A stretch of 64,000 nt of DNA from assembly GCF_016906535.1 (NCBI RefSeq), contig NC_057370.1, positions 2,914,001 to 2,978,000 on the forward strand, written 5' to 3'. This DNA is from Rhizoctonia solani (taxonomy: Eukaryota; Basidiomycota; Agaricomycetes; Cantharellales; Ceratobasidiaceae). The notes under the pieces were generated by a model. It ran no database searches, was not told where the DNA came from, and worked only from the letters and a program-made list of their open reading frames with translations. This document shows, piece by piece, positions 23,461 to 34,981 of this stretch. A program made the translations under genes and the position numbers. Every line of letters starts with the position of its first letter. Position 1 is the first letter of the stretch.

Positions 23461-26400
23461 GCCTTCCGCTCTTAGCCCAATTTGCTGAAGCCAATAAACT
23501 AACCACGCTTGTCCCCAATACCTATCCGTTTGTCCTTTGGTAAGCTAATTTTCTTGATTCAAAGTTATATTTGCATTGATGCTTACCCGCGCATTCCTCA
23601 CGTAGTCTATATTACGCGCAACGCTTATTTAGTAGGAAGACACTCATATTGCAGTCGCCGAGACCCCTTTCACTGTTTGCTATACGTCATTGAGCATGTG
23701 CTTCTATCCCTCTCTCTAAAACACTCGCTCCTTAGGCCCCCAACCCTCGTCTCGTCTCGCCTGACTCGACCCACCTTGCTCCAACTGTGTTTGTAGGACC
23801 CGAGATTCCTCCAGAACAACCACTGTATTTGTCCTCTCCAACGCTGTATTGTCTGCATCTTCCTCTGCGCCTTCCCCTCTTCTCCTAATGGGTGATCTAT
23901 GCCTCTTGTCTGGATTTTCCGATAGTAATTACATTTATTTCGATTTGATGAACAACGTTTCTGAGTAGATCAGTTCAGAGCTTAGACGGCTTAGAGACCT
24001 TGGCTTTCCCAAACGACAAGACAGTATGGCGTTCTCGGGAGGCCAAAAATTGACAGAGAATGGCTTTTATTAACATTGATTTCATTGGTTCGGCCACAAT
24101 GCGGTTTTGATTTCATTCTAGCGAGATGATGAGATCGCCCAGGGAAATCAGACCTTGGCCCAACGTTCCAGACGCAGGTTTACCCCATCTGGTTATCGCT
24201 GACAACGTAGCTGCATGCACTGTTATGAGTTCTATTCTATACATTTAATTTAGGGTTGGGGACGGCACCGGTGCCGAGGCTATCTCTCACTGAGTATGAT
24301 GCCTCCCAGGATGATTCTGAACTCCGCACCAGGGGTGGGAGGGGTCTTTGCCATGGCTATCGGCGGTCGAAGTTGCGACTAACGTATGGATAGGTGGAGC
24401 ATTGGACAGAGAACGCGCAATAGTTTAGCAAATTCACGAACGTGTGAGCGTGCACGCATCCCAAGTATTTGCATTGATGGAGTGAATACACCAGAATGTG
24501 TTGGAGCTATGATTAGGATGAATGGAGCTGCCGCAGCCGCGCATCGAACGCATACAGACGTATCGAACGGGGCACTTGGCCGAGGCTTAGAGCGCCCGCG
24601 AGACTGCTGGCAAGGGTTCCCATCGCGCGGCGTCCTCCTTTGGGCGACTTCTTATGTTTCGTCCCTTGGTCGAGGCTGGATCAGAAACTATACTAGCACT
24701 CGGGGATGTGTGTATGTGGAGCCTGCCTGTCTTATCGCCAGGCAAGACAAGCACTGTCACTCGTGCTTAATGAGTGGGGCACTTGGCGCTTGGTCGTGAT
24801 GTTCGCTTCGCGGGGACGAACAAGCGTGTAAGGCTTCAATCCCTATCTGCCCTAGGGTATCATGCTCGCGAAAAAAAAAGCTACTTTGAAAGCGTGGCTA
24901 GAAAGGTAACGAGAGTACAGTGAGGTGGCGGCGCAACAAAGAGCAAGACTACCTACTACCTCGATGATTTTGAGATACCAGCAGCGTTCGGGTATCACTC
25001 CGGTCTACATAGCCACATTATCGATCTTCGCGCGCTCGCAGCATAGAGTGATCAGCAAGGGCACATGAAATATATCAAAAACTCGAAACCGGGCCCACAA
25101 CGCTCCGCTGGCGGGTCAGTTGCCCATCACACTCTGAATGATTGTCGCGTGCAACACATGCAGCACCCGGGCTACCCGCGGGTGTTCCTAGAAATCACAG
25201 CTGATGGCTCAACAAGTATCACCAAGATCATTCGCACCGTCGGGATTAGGCGAATCAATTTTGGATGCTCCTTCCACCACGTGATAGATTTTTGACTGTT
25301 TAGACGTGGGGCCCGACGATGTTCGCGCCGCGAATAAAACAATTTGATGAGTCGACACAGCCAAGGGCGATGGGTTCCGCAAAGATCCAGCTGGAGGTAT
25401 CAATCATGTTCGCAAAACGGAAGCGCTGGTCAATGCGGCCACCAGGGTGCACGAGTGGGGATCGGTATCGAGGGTGGGAGTCCATGGCAAAACCGGGGTG
25501 GAGAAGATGAATGGATCGGTGATCCAGTGGTCGTGAGGTAAGATAGCTACACTAGGTGCAAGACTTACCATAGCTTTGTGTCTAGACGAAAAGCCGTCAA
25601 AGCGCTCCGGTAGCGGACCTGAAGCGAGCCATAAGCAAGGAAAGCATGCTGGAAAGCAGGGAGGAGCAGAGGAAAACTCCCAAAGCCGACGAAAGCGAGT
25701 AGTTTCTTCGGAGGTCCGCTTCAGTTGAGGTAGGAGCGCTAAGTAGTTTCTGATTTACCGACCTAATTTGAGAACATCACCATCAACATACATGTCGTCG
25801 GGCCGTCTCCTTCCCTATCGGGCTCAGAGGAGCCGGCTGGGTGTAGCCGGCTGGAATAATCCAGGGCCATCATTAATTGTATTAAATGCTCGGCCTTCGT
25901 ATGATGTAGTTCACCAGCGATGAACCGACTTTTCAACCACAAACACCGAAGAGCGCAGAAGCGTTCGGTTAGTTGAGCAAAAGACCGAATACACAGCGTG
26001 GCGTATCTCGTGCGAGTGAACACCGCTTTGATCCCCAGGAGGGGTTTTATTGCCGATCAGAAAATAAAGAGGTCCCAGTCGATGATATCTGAAATAATAG
26101 GCAAAAAGTCCGCATTGCTTACGATAAGTTAGCGCAGCCGGCGGAAGTGACGTATGTGGGGGTCGTACCTGTCGGGCAATTCGACACGACCAACCAGTCA
26201 CGAGTCGCGCCCAGGACTCATCCGACTTCCTGTACGCGTTGTCTGCGCGCTAATTTGGCGGATACCACTACCCACACAGCCAGTACCCTCCGGTGGGGCC
26301 AGATTTGAGATTCATCCAGGCACGGAGGATCGCTACTGGATCATTGGGACCGCATGATTCAAACGGTACCGAGTACATTAATTAATCAAGCGCCAAAGTG

Positions 26401-27659
26401 GCTTGGTAGACAACTCACGGCAAACATCCGGTGACAAGCCGGTCAATGGTTATTTTCCAATGGGGAAATTTCCACACTGCAGCCAAGTAGCCATGGCTTT
26501 TCATTCGTATCTATGGCTTAGAATCGTCGACTGACGCTGGCTGTAGCAGTGGCGAGGTTAGCGAGATCACTTCCTGGCCGAGCTATTTGTCAGATCGTTT
26601 GATACTGGGGTTGGTGGGTTTGTTCACGCAATTGCTTACTTGTTCTGATGAGTTGTGCTCGATCCTCGTTAGGTCCGCCTTTTTGCCACTAGCTTTCGTC
26701 ATTGTGGACGAGAACACACTGAAAAGGGCGAGACCTATTCATTTGTTTGTTCCTCTATAGGCCTATGGGATATTACCTCTTGATTGCCGTTTCGAAGCAG
26801 AGAGCAGCAAGGCAGGCTCCACGAAGCCCTACAGTCCTTCCTTAGATGGAAATCGAAGATAGAGAACGTTTTGCTCTCAACCCCGGTGGCAAGGGACCCG
26901 TAAATAGGTCATGGGGGGTTTATCCGTTCATGCGATAGGCCATGCTAGCTATGATCAAAATGCCGAGCCATGTAGTATTCAAATATTGGTGTTAAATGGC
27001 TCAATACACGTGTTGGATCTTACCTTTGATAACCATGATTAGGTCGTTATGCTCGCCTCACATACCGAAGATAACCGAGCTCGTCTGGGACCTCTGTTCG
27101 GTCAATACCCCCGAGTCGAAGCGAATATTCAGCGCTCATAGCATAGCCATTCAATTATAGCACAAAGTTAAACAAGGTTGATCGAGTGTAACCACCGACC
27201 ATACCATCATGCAGACACTAGAGTCGAGACGGGATAAACGTAAGCGAGGGAGGAGTCCAAACATTGACGTCGAGTGTGTTAAATTAAGCGCCGAGCGCCA
27301 AATGGAACTGCATCGCCATGGGATTACCCAATTAACGTGGCTGTGGGGCAGCTGGGTGATCATATTTTCACTTTTTCTCCACCTTTAGCGTAGCAGTAGA
27401 TTACGCCTGACAAGCCACCACCACCACTTTCTCCCTTTTCTAACAACGGGAAGGGACCTTTAATTTTTCTGGCATTAATTGCAATATTTCTTGAAGATCA
27501 TCGGCCAATCTGATCGCGCGTGCCTTAGTCGTTGAGCGATTACTTGACGACTACATATCCACGCTTGCAAGACACCACCCTCTGGTTACACACTATTTGA
27601 AAATTTCGTTTCACTCTTGACCAACACAGTCTCCAAAGGGACTGAATACATAGAAGAAA
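23461..27659. other. 4.2 kb gene-free stretch
   Basis: No open frame of protein-like composition was found on either strand over this whole interval. Frames up to 137 codons exist (for example 24386-24799) but have random composition and no splice logic. No tandem repeat, inverted terminal repeat or retroelement motif (reverse transcriptase or integrase) was recognised by eye. An A-run near 24870 and several short C-runs occur. It may be a decayed mobile-element island or simply a long intergenic region. The last about 300 bp contain the YTH promoter and an AT-rich leader. Confidence 0.5.
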
Positions 27660-30453
27660 ATGGAAGACATTCCGACATCTCCGAATGATACTGTCTCGCC
27701 TCTGGGCGCATCCGTCCGTCGTGTTCACACTATCTCCTCGTCGATGAGGGGTCGTCGTCACCCAGCAGCATCTGAAGAGTATCCTCCCGAATATTATGAA
27801 GAAGATGATCAAGCGGATGAATCTTGGAATGCTGCCCCAGGTGCTATCGGTGATGGAAAAGGGGCCCTACTTCATAGGCAAGCCTCATTGCCGACCAAAT
27901 ATCATCGAGGTGGGGCATATTTTACCATTTGGGCGTGCTATATATCCACGTATACTTATCCTGTGCACTAACTCGCTGCGTAACTGCGCATTCTCTAATT
28001 ATAGGCTTCAGGTCAAATAGGACCGGGACCCAATCTGGCACACTCTCACCAAGCGGCAGAAATACCAGCGGCCTATCTGTAATTGCGGCTGATCACGCGG
28101 GCGAGGGAGAGGAGGAGTGGGAGCATGATATGCGTAATTTGAGGGGTGACGAGGTTAGTGGGCGATGCAGTCATACATCACCTTATCCCTACATCGCTCG
28201 ACTTCATGTGTTCAATTCATCCCCCCTGCTTGGTTATGATTTATCTTCCATCGATACTGACCACGATCCTTGAATCGCCATTACAGCACCCCGCCGGTGA
28301 AGGAACCTTGAGTCCTCTGTCAGGTGGCAATCCATACTTCCAGCCTACTCATAGTCGATCCCAGTCTCAGACTTCAAATAATGGTGGCGGACTGTCTCCG
28401 GGTCCTTATGCACCTCAACCTTCCATTTCTCCTCCACCTGCGTCGAATATTCGACGCCACACCAGTCTCACAGCCAACGCAGCTGCCGGAGCTGCTGGGC
28501 GTCGCCGCCAAGCGCGACTTGCAGCAGAGCGAGCCGCTCAATCTCCATCGCCACCATCGCCGGCGCATGCGGATAACGATCATGGCCATTCACCCCTAAG
28601 CCCAATTGGCCGTACCCCTTGGGGGCCAGCTACTCCTCCTATCACGACGGCCAATAAAGAATGGCGCCCTGAATCATCGATCGACGACGTGCAGAGGCAG
28701 TTCGGGAATATGGATCTTGCGGCTCCTTCACAGACTCTTGAAGTTTCTACGTCCCCTGCTCCTCGTCGCTTATCTCCTGGCCCAAATCATCCACCACGTT
28801 TCCGTGCGAATTCTCCCCAGCCGGGCGCGCCCCAGCAAGGACAACAGATGGGACCTCAGGCCGGATTCAATGGTGGCGGTCGGCAAATGGCAAAATTACA
28901 GCTTATCACAGATCTTACTCCCCCAGCTGTGCCACCCAAACAACCTCAGAGCGCTGCTGCTTCTGTGCCTCCCATTGGCCATGGAATCCCACAGGTCCGC
29001 CGCTGGAATGGCCGTGCAGGGGAACAAGGAGGATACAATGATAATGGAAGCGGCCAACGCCAAGACGAAAAGCCATTTACAGCAAGTGGTGTGGTGTGGG
29101 ACCAAAAGGATCGAATCATCGGTACGCGTTCAGGAAATAATGGATTTGATGCATCTGGTGCTCCGCCCGTTCCTCCCCTTCCTCAGGCTTATGCAGGCAT
29201 GATGCAACCTGGGATGAATTTTGGGGGAATGAATATGGGTGGACTCGACACAACTTCGTTTGCTCGACTGGGGATGAATATGGGCATGATGGGTACTAGT
29301 ACTGTTGGTAATATGAACGCTGGCCTTGGACAAGGGCGCTTGCAAGTGAATACCGCTGTTGGGGGTCCCGGCCAAGGGATGAATAACAGCGCAGTTGGGA
29401 GCGGCAATGGTGGTAACAGTCCCAGCGGCTATCTGAGCCCTGTGGATATACCCTCCTTGATCGTTTCAAAAGGGTATAATCCTGCCACCTTTGACATCCG
29501 TCCCCAATTCGTGAGTCATTGGCTGCCCCGTAGCAGTACCACACACTCATTAATTGACCGTAGGCGCGCTACTTTGTTATCAAATCGTATACCGAAGATG
29601 ACGTTCATAAATCCCTGAAATATGAGATTTGGAGTTCAACCGATCCAGGCAACAAACGTCTGGACAAAGCTTTTAAGGAGTGTGGGGGCCGTGGCCCGAT
29701 TTATCTATTCTTTAGCGTAAATGCCAGGTATGTGTACCGCTTCAATACATTCACACAACGTGATAACCAATGCTATCTGCAGTGGCCATTTTTGCGGAAT
29801 GGCCGAGATGTTAACGCCCGTTGATTACACTCGGTCATCTACGGTCTGGGCCCAAGATAAGTGGAAGGGTGTCTTCAAAGTCCGTTGGATTTTCGTACGC
29901 GACATCCCCAACGCGGCATTGCGTCATATTCGTCTAAAGTAAGTGCACTGAATTAACCCTTTAACCACGCCATCGATATATTTTATACTTTTATAGTAAC
30001 ACCCAAGAGCGCAAGCCGGTGACCAACTCTCGAGACACTCAAGAACTGCTGCCCGAAGCTGGCCACGAGATGCTTCGCATTTTCTTCACTCACCCAGCCA
30101 GAACTTCGCTTCTTCAGGACTTTGCTTTTTACGAGGTAAGACAGCGCCACGCACAATAATCCGTTGATTTCTGGTTCCTGACTCTTGAGCGCTCAAAGTT
30201 GCAGTCGATGCAAAAGATCAGTGCGACGTCTTCTCCCCAGGCTGTTCAGCATCCCTTTGCGATGCCGAACCCATCTACACTTCCTCCCGGGCAGCAGCAA
30301 CAGCTCGCCCTTCAGCAACAGCAACTTCAACTCCAGATGCTTCAGATGCAGAACCAATACCAGCAACAGCAAATGGGCATGTCTCGCTCCCCTGGACCTC
30401 CAAGCCCTTACCCTGGAGGATTGGGAAGCAGTCATAATGGCAATAACTTTTAG
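27660..30453 (+). CDS. YTH-domain RNA-binding protein (m6A reader, YTHDF-type)
   Basis: YTH proteins bind N6-methyladenosine in RNA; YTHDF-type members act in the cytoplasm on mRNA stability. The start at 27660 opens exon 1 (250 nt). Introns at 27910-28004, 28154-28286 and 29511-29563 are all in phase. A low-complexity region rich in Pro, Ser, Gly and Met (28287-29440) precedes the domain, as in other YTHDF-type proteins. The YTH domain runs from [18 protein letters not shown] (about 29564) through [34 protein letters not shown] and [18 protein letters not shown] to [17 protein letters not shown]. The Trp residues of the methyl-adenine cage are in place. The tail is Gln-rich (30290-30380) and ends with TAG 30451-30453. 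Total length is about 740 residues. No frame slip was seen. Confidence 0.95.
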
Positions 30454-30967
30454 CCTCATCTCACCAACATGGGCTTTGAATCACAAGAATAATACGTGAG
30501 AGGTGTTCTCCAATCTTCAAATACACCGAGCAGTGCTCGCATCTATGCTAGTCTCTTTCCTGATCTATCTCTCATCTTATTCCTACAAATCGTATATTGC
30601 ATTTGTCATTCAGGAGGATATGTACCATTTCGGACGTTGCATCTAACGGACGTTTTTCATCATCCTTTTTAGTACGGACCATTACGCGGACGTTGGACGC
30701 TCGACTGCGTTGTGTCACTGTATCGATTGGCACTTATAGTATACTACATTGCCTGGGGAACTGTAACTTTCTTGCTTATTGTGTGTCCAACATTACAAGT
30801 ACAAATTGATTAGGCGTTTGTTTCTGGAACCCGACTACGACCAATTTTGCAACTTTACTCCATTCTTGGATAGTATTACATCATGATCCGTTCTAATATT
30901 TACGACCATCGTCTGTGCATCTACGTCAAGTCTCTGGTCCTACCACCATATCGGATAGTAACCTAGA
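30454..30967. other. Intergenic region between YTH and TatD-type genes
   Basis: About 510 bases of T-rich DNA with no coding signal. It is expected to hold the YTH 3' UTR and the promoter of the next gene. Confidence 0.5.
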
Positions 30968-32238
30968 ATGTGCCCGAGCGCTAGCCGCGAAATAACAGAA
31001 ATATCAGCCGATGACACTTCTAGTAACCCTCTCCCACCCGCTACAGTCCTAAGTCATATTGTCGATGTCCATTGCCACCCCACCGACAGCTCACCGATCT
31101 CAGACGAGCATATACAGGCGGTGCAACTCGGTCAAATATGTGCAATGTCTTCTAATGCGGATGATCAAGCAAAAGTCGGGAATTGGGGGCCAGGATGGGT
31201 GATCGGGTCGTAATGTGTTTTGGTATGTGGCTCTATGGGATCATTGATCAGGGTCACCTCTAACCTCTTTCAGGATACCACCCATGGTGGTCGCATAGGA
31301 TTTCGATACTAGACACACCTCTCCCAGCTGAGGAACACTACCGTGGATTATTCAATCCAAGCGAGAAACAGGAAGATGTTTTCCAAGCCGTCATTTCTTC
31401 GCTTCCTCCTCCCCGCCCCCTCAAAGATGTAATATCAGAATTGAAGCAGAATCTTCAACTATCATCGTCAACTATGTTAGGCGAGGTCGGCGTCGATCGC
31501 TCCTTTAGGGTGCGGCTCCCCGCCAACGAAGGAGAGCTGAAGCTTTCTCCTTTTACTGTCCCCCAGGAGCACCAACTCGCGATTTAGAGGCACAAATTGC
31601 AGTCGCTGTGGAGCTTGGAAAGAACATAAGCTTACACAGCGTTAAAGCGAGTGGTGTCACAATCGAGTTATTCAAGAACATGCGCCACAAACATGGGGAA
31701 GCTTGGGAGAAGATCAACATCGACTTGCATAGCTGTACTCTTAGTGGGGAGACTTGGAAAAGCATTGAGGTAAGGCCTGGGCCCGAGCTGTTATTGCCCT
31801 TATATTGAATATGTCTTTTGTGTCTAGAAAACCCATCACAACGTATATCTCTCGTTGTCCTACTGCTATCAATATCCGCCCGAACTCTGGCGCTGTATTG
31901 GACTTGATTCAAAGCTGCGATCCCACTCGCTTAATGGTGGAATCAGATTTCCCATATATCTCGGATACAACACAACGCACTTGGGATATATTGTGTCTCA
32001 TTGCACGGGAGCGCGGTTGGCGTGTGGAAGGGGAATGGGACTACCCAGAGACCGCCCCCCTGGCCGATGGAACCATGTAGAAACCTGGGGCGCGGTGAAA
32101 AGAATCGAGTCGAACTGGCACGCATTTCGTGGAGGAGGAAAAGGTCTATTACCAGATAAGGAGAGCAGAAGAAATCGCAAATTGAACGAACTACAACGAA
32201 AATATGCTCCAGACGATGAAGCTTCAGATTATGAATGA
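30968..32238 (+). CDS. TatD-family metal-dependent hydrolase (putative DNase)
   Basis: Member of the TatD/amidohydrolase superfamily; the eukaryotic relatives are 3'-exonucleases or deoxyribonucleases. Visible motifs in order are the metal-binding IVDVHCHPTD (about residues 31-40), CFGYHPWWSH assembled across intron 31223-31273, MLGEVGVDRSF (metal-bridging Glu), ISLHSVKA (His), INIDLHSC (His) and DPTRLMVESDFPYI (Asp/Glu before the C-terminus). A second intron is 31770-31827. The frame slips by one base at about 31175, 31587, 31850 and 32076, and each slip restores a family motif when read across. The C-terminus is basic and then acidic, ending at TGA 32236-32238. Four slips in 1.2 kb means either a pseudogene or poor sequence. 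Since every catalytic residue remains recognisable, I favour a functional gene with sequence errors. Confidence 0.78.
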
Positions 32239-32482
32239 TATTGTCACAGTCGTATCTAAGTATCTGAATGCTGTGTGTAGCTAAATGAAAATAGGTTATA
32301 TGCGCAGCTAAATTGCCAGCGTGCCATGTACCTGATACTTAGGTAGATACGCGAACCCACAGAACCATTGTAAGAACATTTACCGAAGACAGCTTGTGAA
32401 ATACAAGGAAATGAAAAATGTGATGCGGGCATGCTAGATACCCCTGCCTTCCTCGTCTGCATCACCGTAGAGTGCGTCGTCC

Positions 32483-33782
32483 TCAAAAGAGGTGTGAAGG
32501 CAAAGAAGTTGAAGCGACTGTCTTGGAGTTATGTTTAGTAGCTTGAGAGGCAAGTTGGGCCGGAGATGGCAAATCGGGCCACGGTTCGGCGATGACGCAC
32601 AAGCATCGACTAGGGACCATGTATCCAGTATAAGTTAATCGCAATTCTTGCTTCGGCTTTTCTTCCTCCGGTTCCACAACTAGGTTATCATGGGGGGACT
32701 TGTACTTTGAGATAATGGAGCCGGGATTTCGTCGTCCGCTAATAGTTAAGAGGTTTTCCAAGCCGGCCGCATCATCAGGTTCCGACTTGATAACTGGGAC
32801 CGATTGGTCCTGTACATTAGGACGGTCGATGTCAACTGCGTCTGCATTTCCTCGTCAACTTCATGAGCGCGGGGAGCACTTTTGAGCCGAGTAGACCTTC
32901 GTGTAGGTGCTGCTCCCGAGGGCGCAATCTCGGCCTCGTCGTCATGACTGGAGATCTCCTCATCTAGGTCCGACCAAGCATCAGACATTTCCGCGTCTTC
33001 CTCGTCACTCCCTATGCGTTTTCGCTTTCTGGCAGTTGCTGATTCTTAGGTCTGGGCTTCGCCTTGGGTCCTTGCTTCTTCTTGGGGTTTGCCACTCTCT
33101 GGTTCGGTTCCTCTGGAGCAGGAGACCTTCTCCAGGTAACTCGAATGGCTCCAGTGGTGCAGTGACTGCGACAAAATCGCGTGCCTGATACATATGCTAT
33201 CAATCCTTCCATTGAATTAAGTGCAGCAAGAAGCTTACTTAATCAATAGATCATAGGATTCGGCTGGCTTCAAAAAATATGCAAACTGGTAGTTTTCGAT
33301 GATACACTCGGTTTAAATCACGATCGAACATCAAAATAATGTACTTTACCTCCGCGATGCACTTCGACAACCGACTGTCCTGCCTTTTTGCTGCGCTAGC
33401 ACTTAGACCAGAAGCACCGATATGACTTTCCTTCACTAGTTTAGGGCCAATTCTACTCGATGCACCGATATGTTCAGTTCAGTCGACCTAATGTTATCTT
33501 ACTTTATATCGGCTTACAGGGGCTTCAGGTCCGCGATAATTTCGTTCAGAATACGCCGGGACATCCAATCTACATGTTCTCATCAAATAAAGATAGAGAG
33601 GTAAAACAGTATGCTTATTCACGCGCAGGTGATACAAATTTCGATTCTGGAAAGACATAGTTGGTGTCAGTCGTGGTCCACTCCAAATCCAAGTTTTGGT
33701 GGCTAGCGCTGACGTACTGATCGCGAGAAATTCGAAATGGGCACAACATAAGCCGACTAGCTTCAAGGCCTTTGTAACACAT
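32483..33782 (-). CDS. Unrecognised protein, nuclear-type composition
   Basis: I do not recognise the family. Read on the minus strand, protein-like exons are LDLEWTTTDTNYVFPESKF (about 33700-33630), RRILNEIIADLKPL (about 33560-33510), a Ser/Lys-rich exon ending SKCIAE (33345), then AYFLKPAESYDLLIK (33290-33240). A highly basic stretch (PKKKQGPKAKPRPKK, near 33080) is followed by an acidic Asp/Glu stretch. Next come a basic RRSTRLK, a KSEPDD sumoylation-like site near 32790, and a C-terminal conserved-looking block ELRLTYTGYMVPSRCLCVIAEPWPDL (32640-32560). It ends at 32483. Basic and acidic clusters suggest a nuclear or chromatin protein; this is inference. Single-base slips lie near 33045 and 32850. 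The ATG at 33782 is only a candidate start. It is adjacent to and co-oriented with the phosphatase gene upstream. Confidence 0.55.
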
Positions 33783-33980
33783 CCCTAACACAAGTTTGAT
33801 GTTTTGATGTTATATCCACCCATGTCATTTCACGTATGGAACAAACCCAGTTTGTATTTCATGAGCTATGGTCCGAGTCGATAATACATTCAATCCTCTC
33901 TGTAACGCGCAGCAATACATGGAAGTCCCAACTAGAATACAGCCAATTTATTCAGTAATTCTGTGTGATGACCCTCCAAG

Positions 33981-34981
33981 CTATAAGCTTCCTTGCCCCA
34001 ATAAATCTGCATTATCTTCGACAACGCCCTTCTTTCGAATCAAATGAGATATTGAGGCATAAGCAATCAGCTCGCCAGTCACCGAAACCAAGGATTGTTT
34101 GCCTTCCTTCACAATACTTCTGTCATCATCCGAAACTGGTGGCCACATAGTTACAATGGCAGTCATGCGTAGAATAGTGATACTAGTGTTGTAAATGCCA
34201 TGCCGCATGTCACAAGCAACTTCGTAACCGTAATTCCTCAGAAAAATTTGATTGACAAGTTTTGCTGATAGTCGCTCCATGCGAGACAATAAGGACAGCA
34301 GGGGTGTGTAGTTTTTTCGGAGTCAGCAGAATGACTCGGTGAGCTGGCCAACGACGGGGCTCCTGGGTCGGTATTAAGATCTCCAGTGTTACCCAATACA
34401 ATGTCCGATAATGAGCACAAGGGGATTATGGAATTCTCCCAGAATTGTAATATTCGCGCCCCCACCGACTCTGATGTCTCCACTCCTGGAGGGAGTGGTC
34501 GTTTCACGGAGCTTTTGTTCCGGAGAGGCTCCCCATATACTAACATACTGTATAGATAATGTTGCTCATATAATGATTAAGTTACTCACGCGCTCTCTTA
34601 GTCGAGGATCCAAAATAAGCTGACAGTCTGGATGGTAAGCTAGAATCGCCCGAGCTGTCTGATATAGATTACACGCAACCCAATAAGTACCATTTTTCCA
34701 GATATGAATGCAGGTACCCACATCGGCTGCCCGGGACGAGTCACTGGAGTATGCTTTGACAAAGTTTACATCCTTCAAACCTCTCCCTGTTAATTCAGCT
34801 TGAGATTTACCTTGGCGCATCCAAATGTAAGTCCAACCCCCACAATCACTTCTCACATAGGGTAATAAGGGTGCTTACCAGCCTCGTTCAATTGGGTATC
34901 TATCTGGCCTTGTATAATTCCCATCCTATTTTCATTTGTTTCCCCGTGACGAACGATGTATACCAGTAGTTTCTTGTACAT
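33981..34981 (-). CDS. Histidine phosphatase (phosphoglycerate-mutase-like)
   Basis: Member of the histidine phosphatase superfamily; it probably removes phosphate from a small metabolite, with the substrate unknown. The start at 34981 gives MYKKLLVYIVRHGETNENR. This is the RHG catalytic motif, followed by GIIQGQIDTQLNEAG and, after an intron, ELTGRGLK. SSDSSRAAD is joined by another intron to TARAILAYHPDCQLILDPRLRER and then YMG. The second catalytic histidine is in VLIVSHGATIS (about 34300-34265), followed by KLVNQIFLRNYGYEV. The C-terminus is a helical tail ending at 33981. The frame slips by one base near 34510, 34315 (A-run) and 34258 (A-run). Length is about 270 residues after splicing, normal for fungal members. 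All catalytic residues are visible. Confidence 0.85.

Noticed and set aside
24386..24799. 137-codon open frame in the gene-free island
   Set aside because: No recognisable motif, no homologous feel, and no flanking splice signals or promoter.
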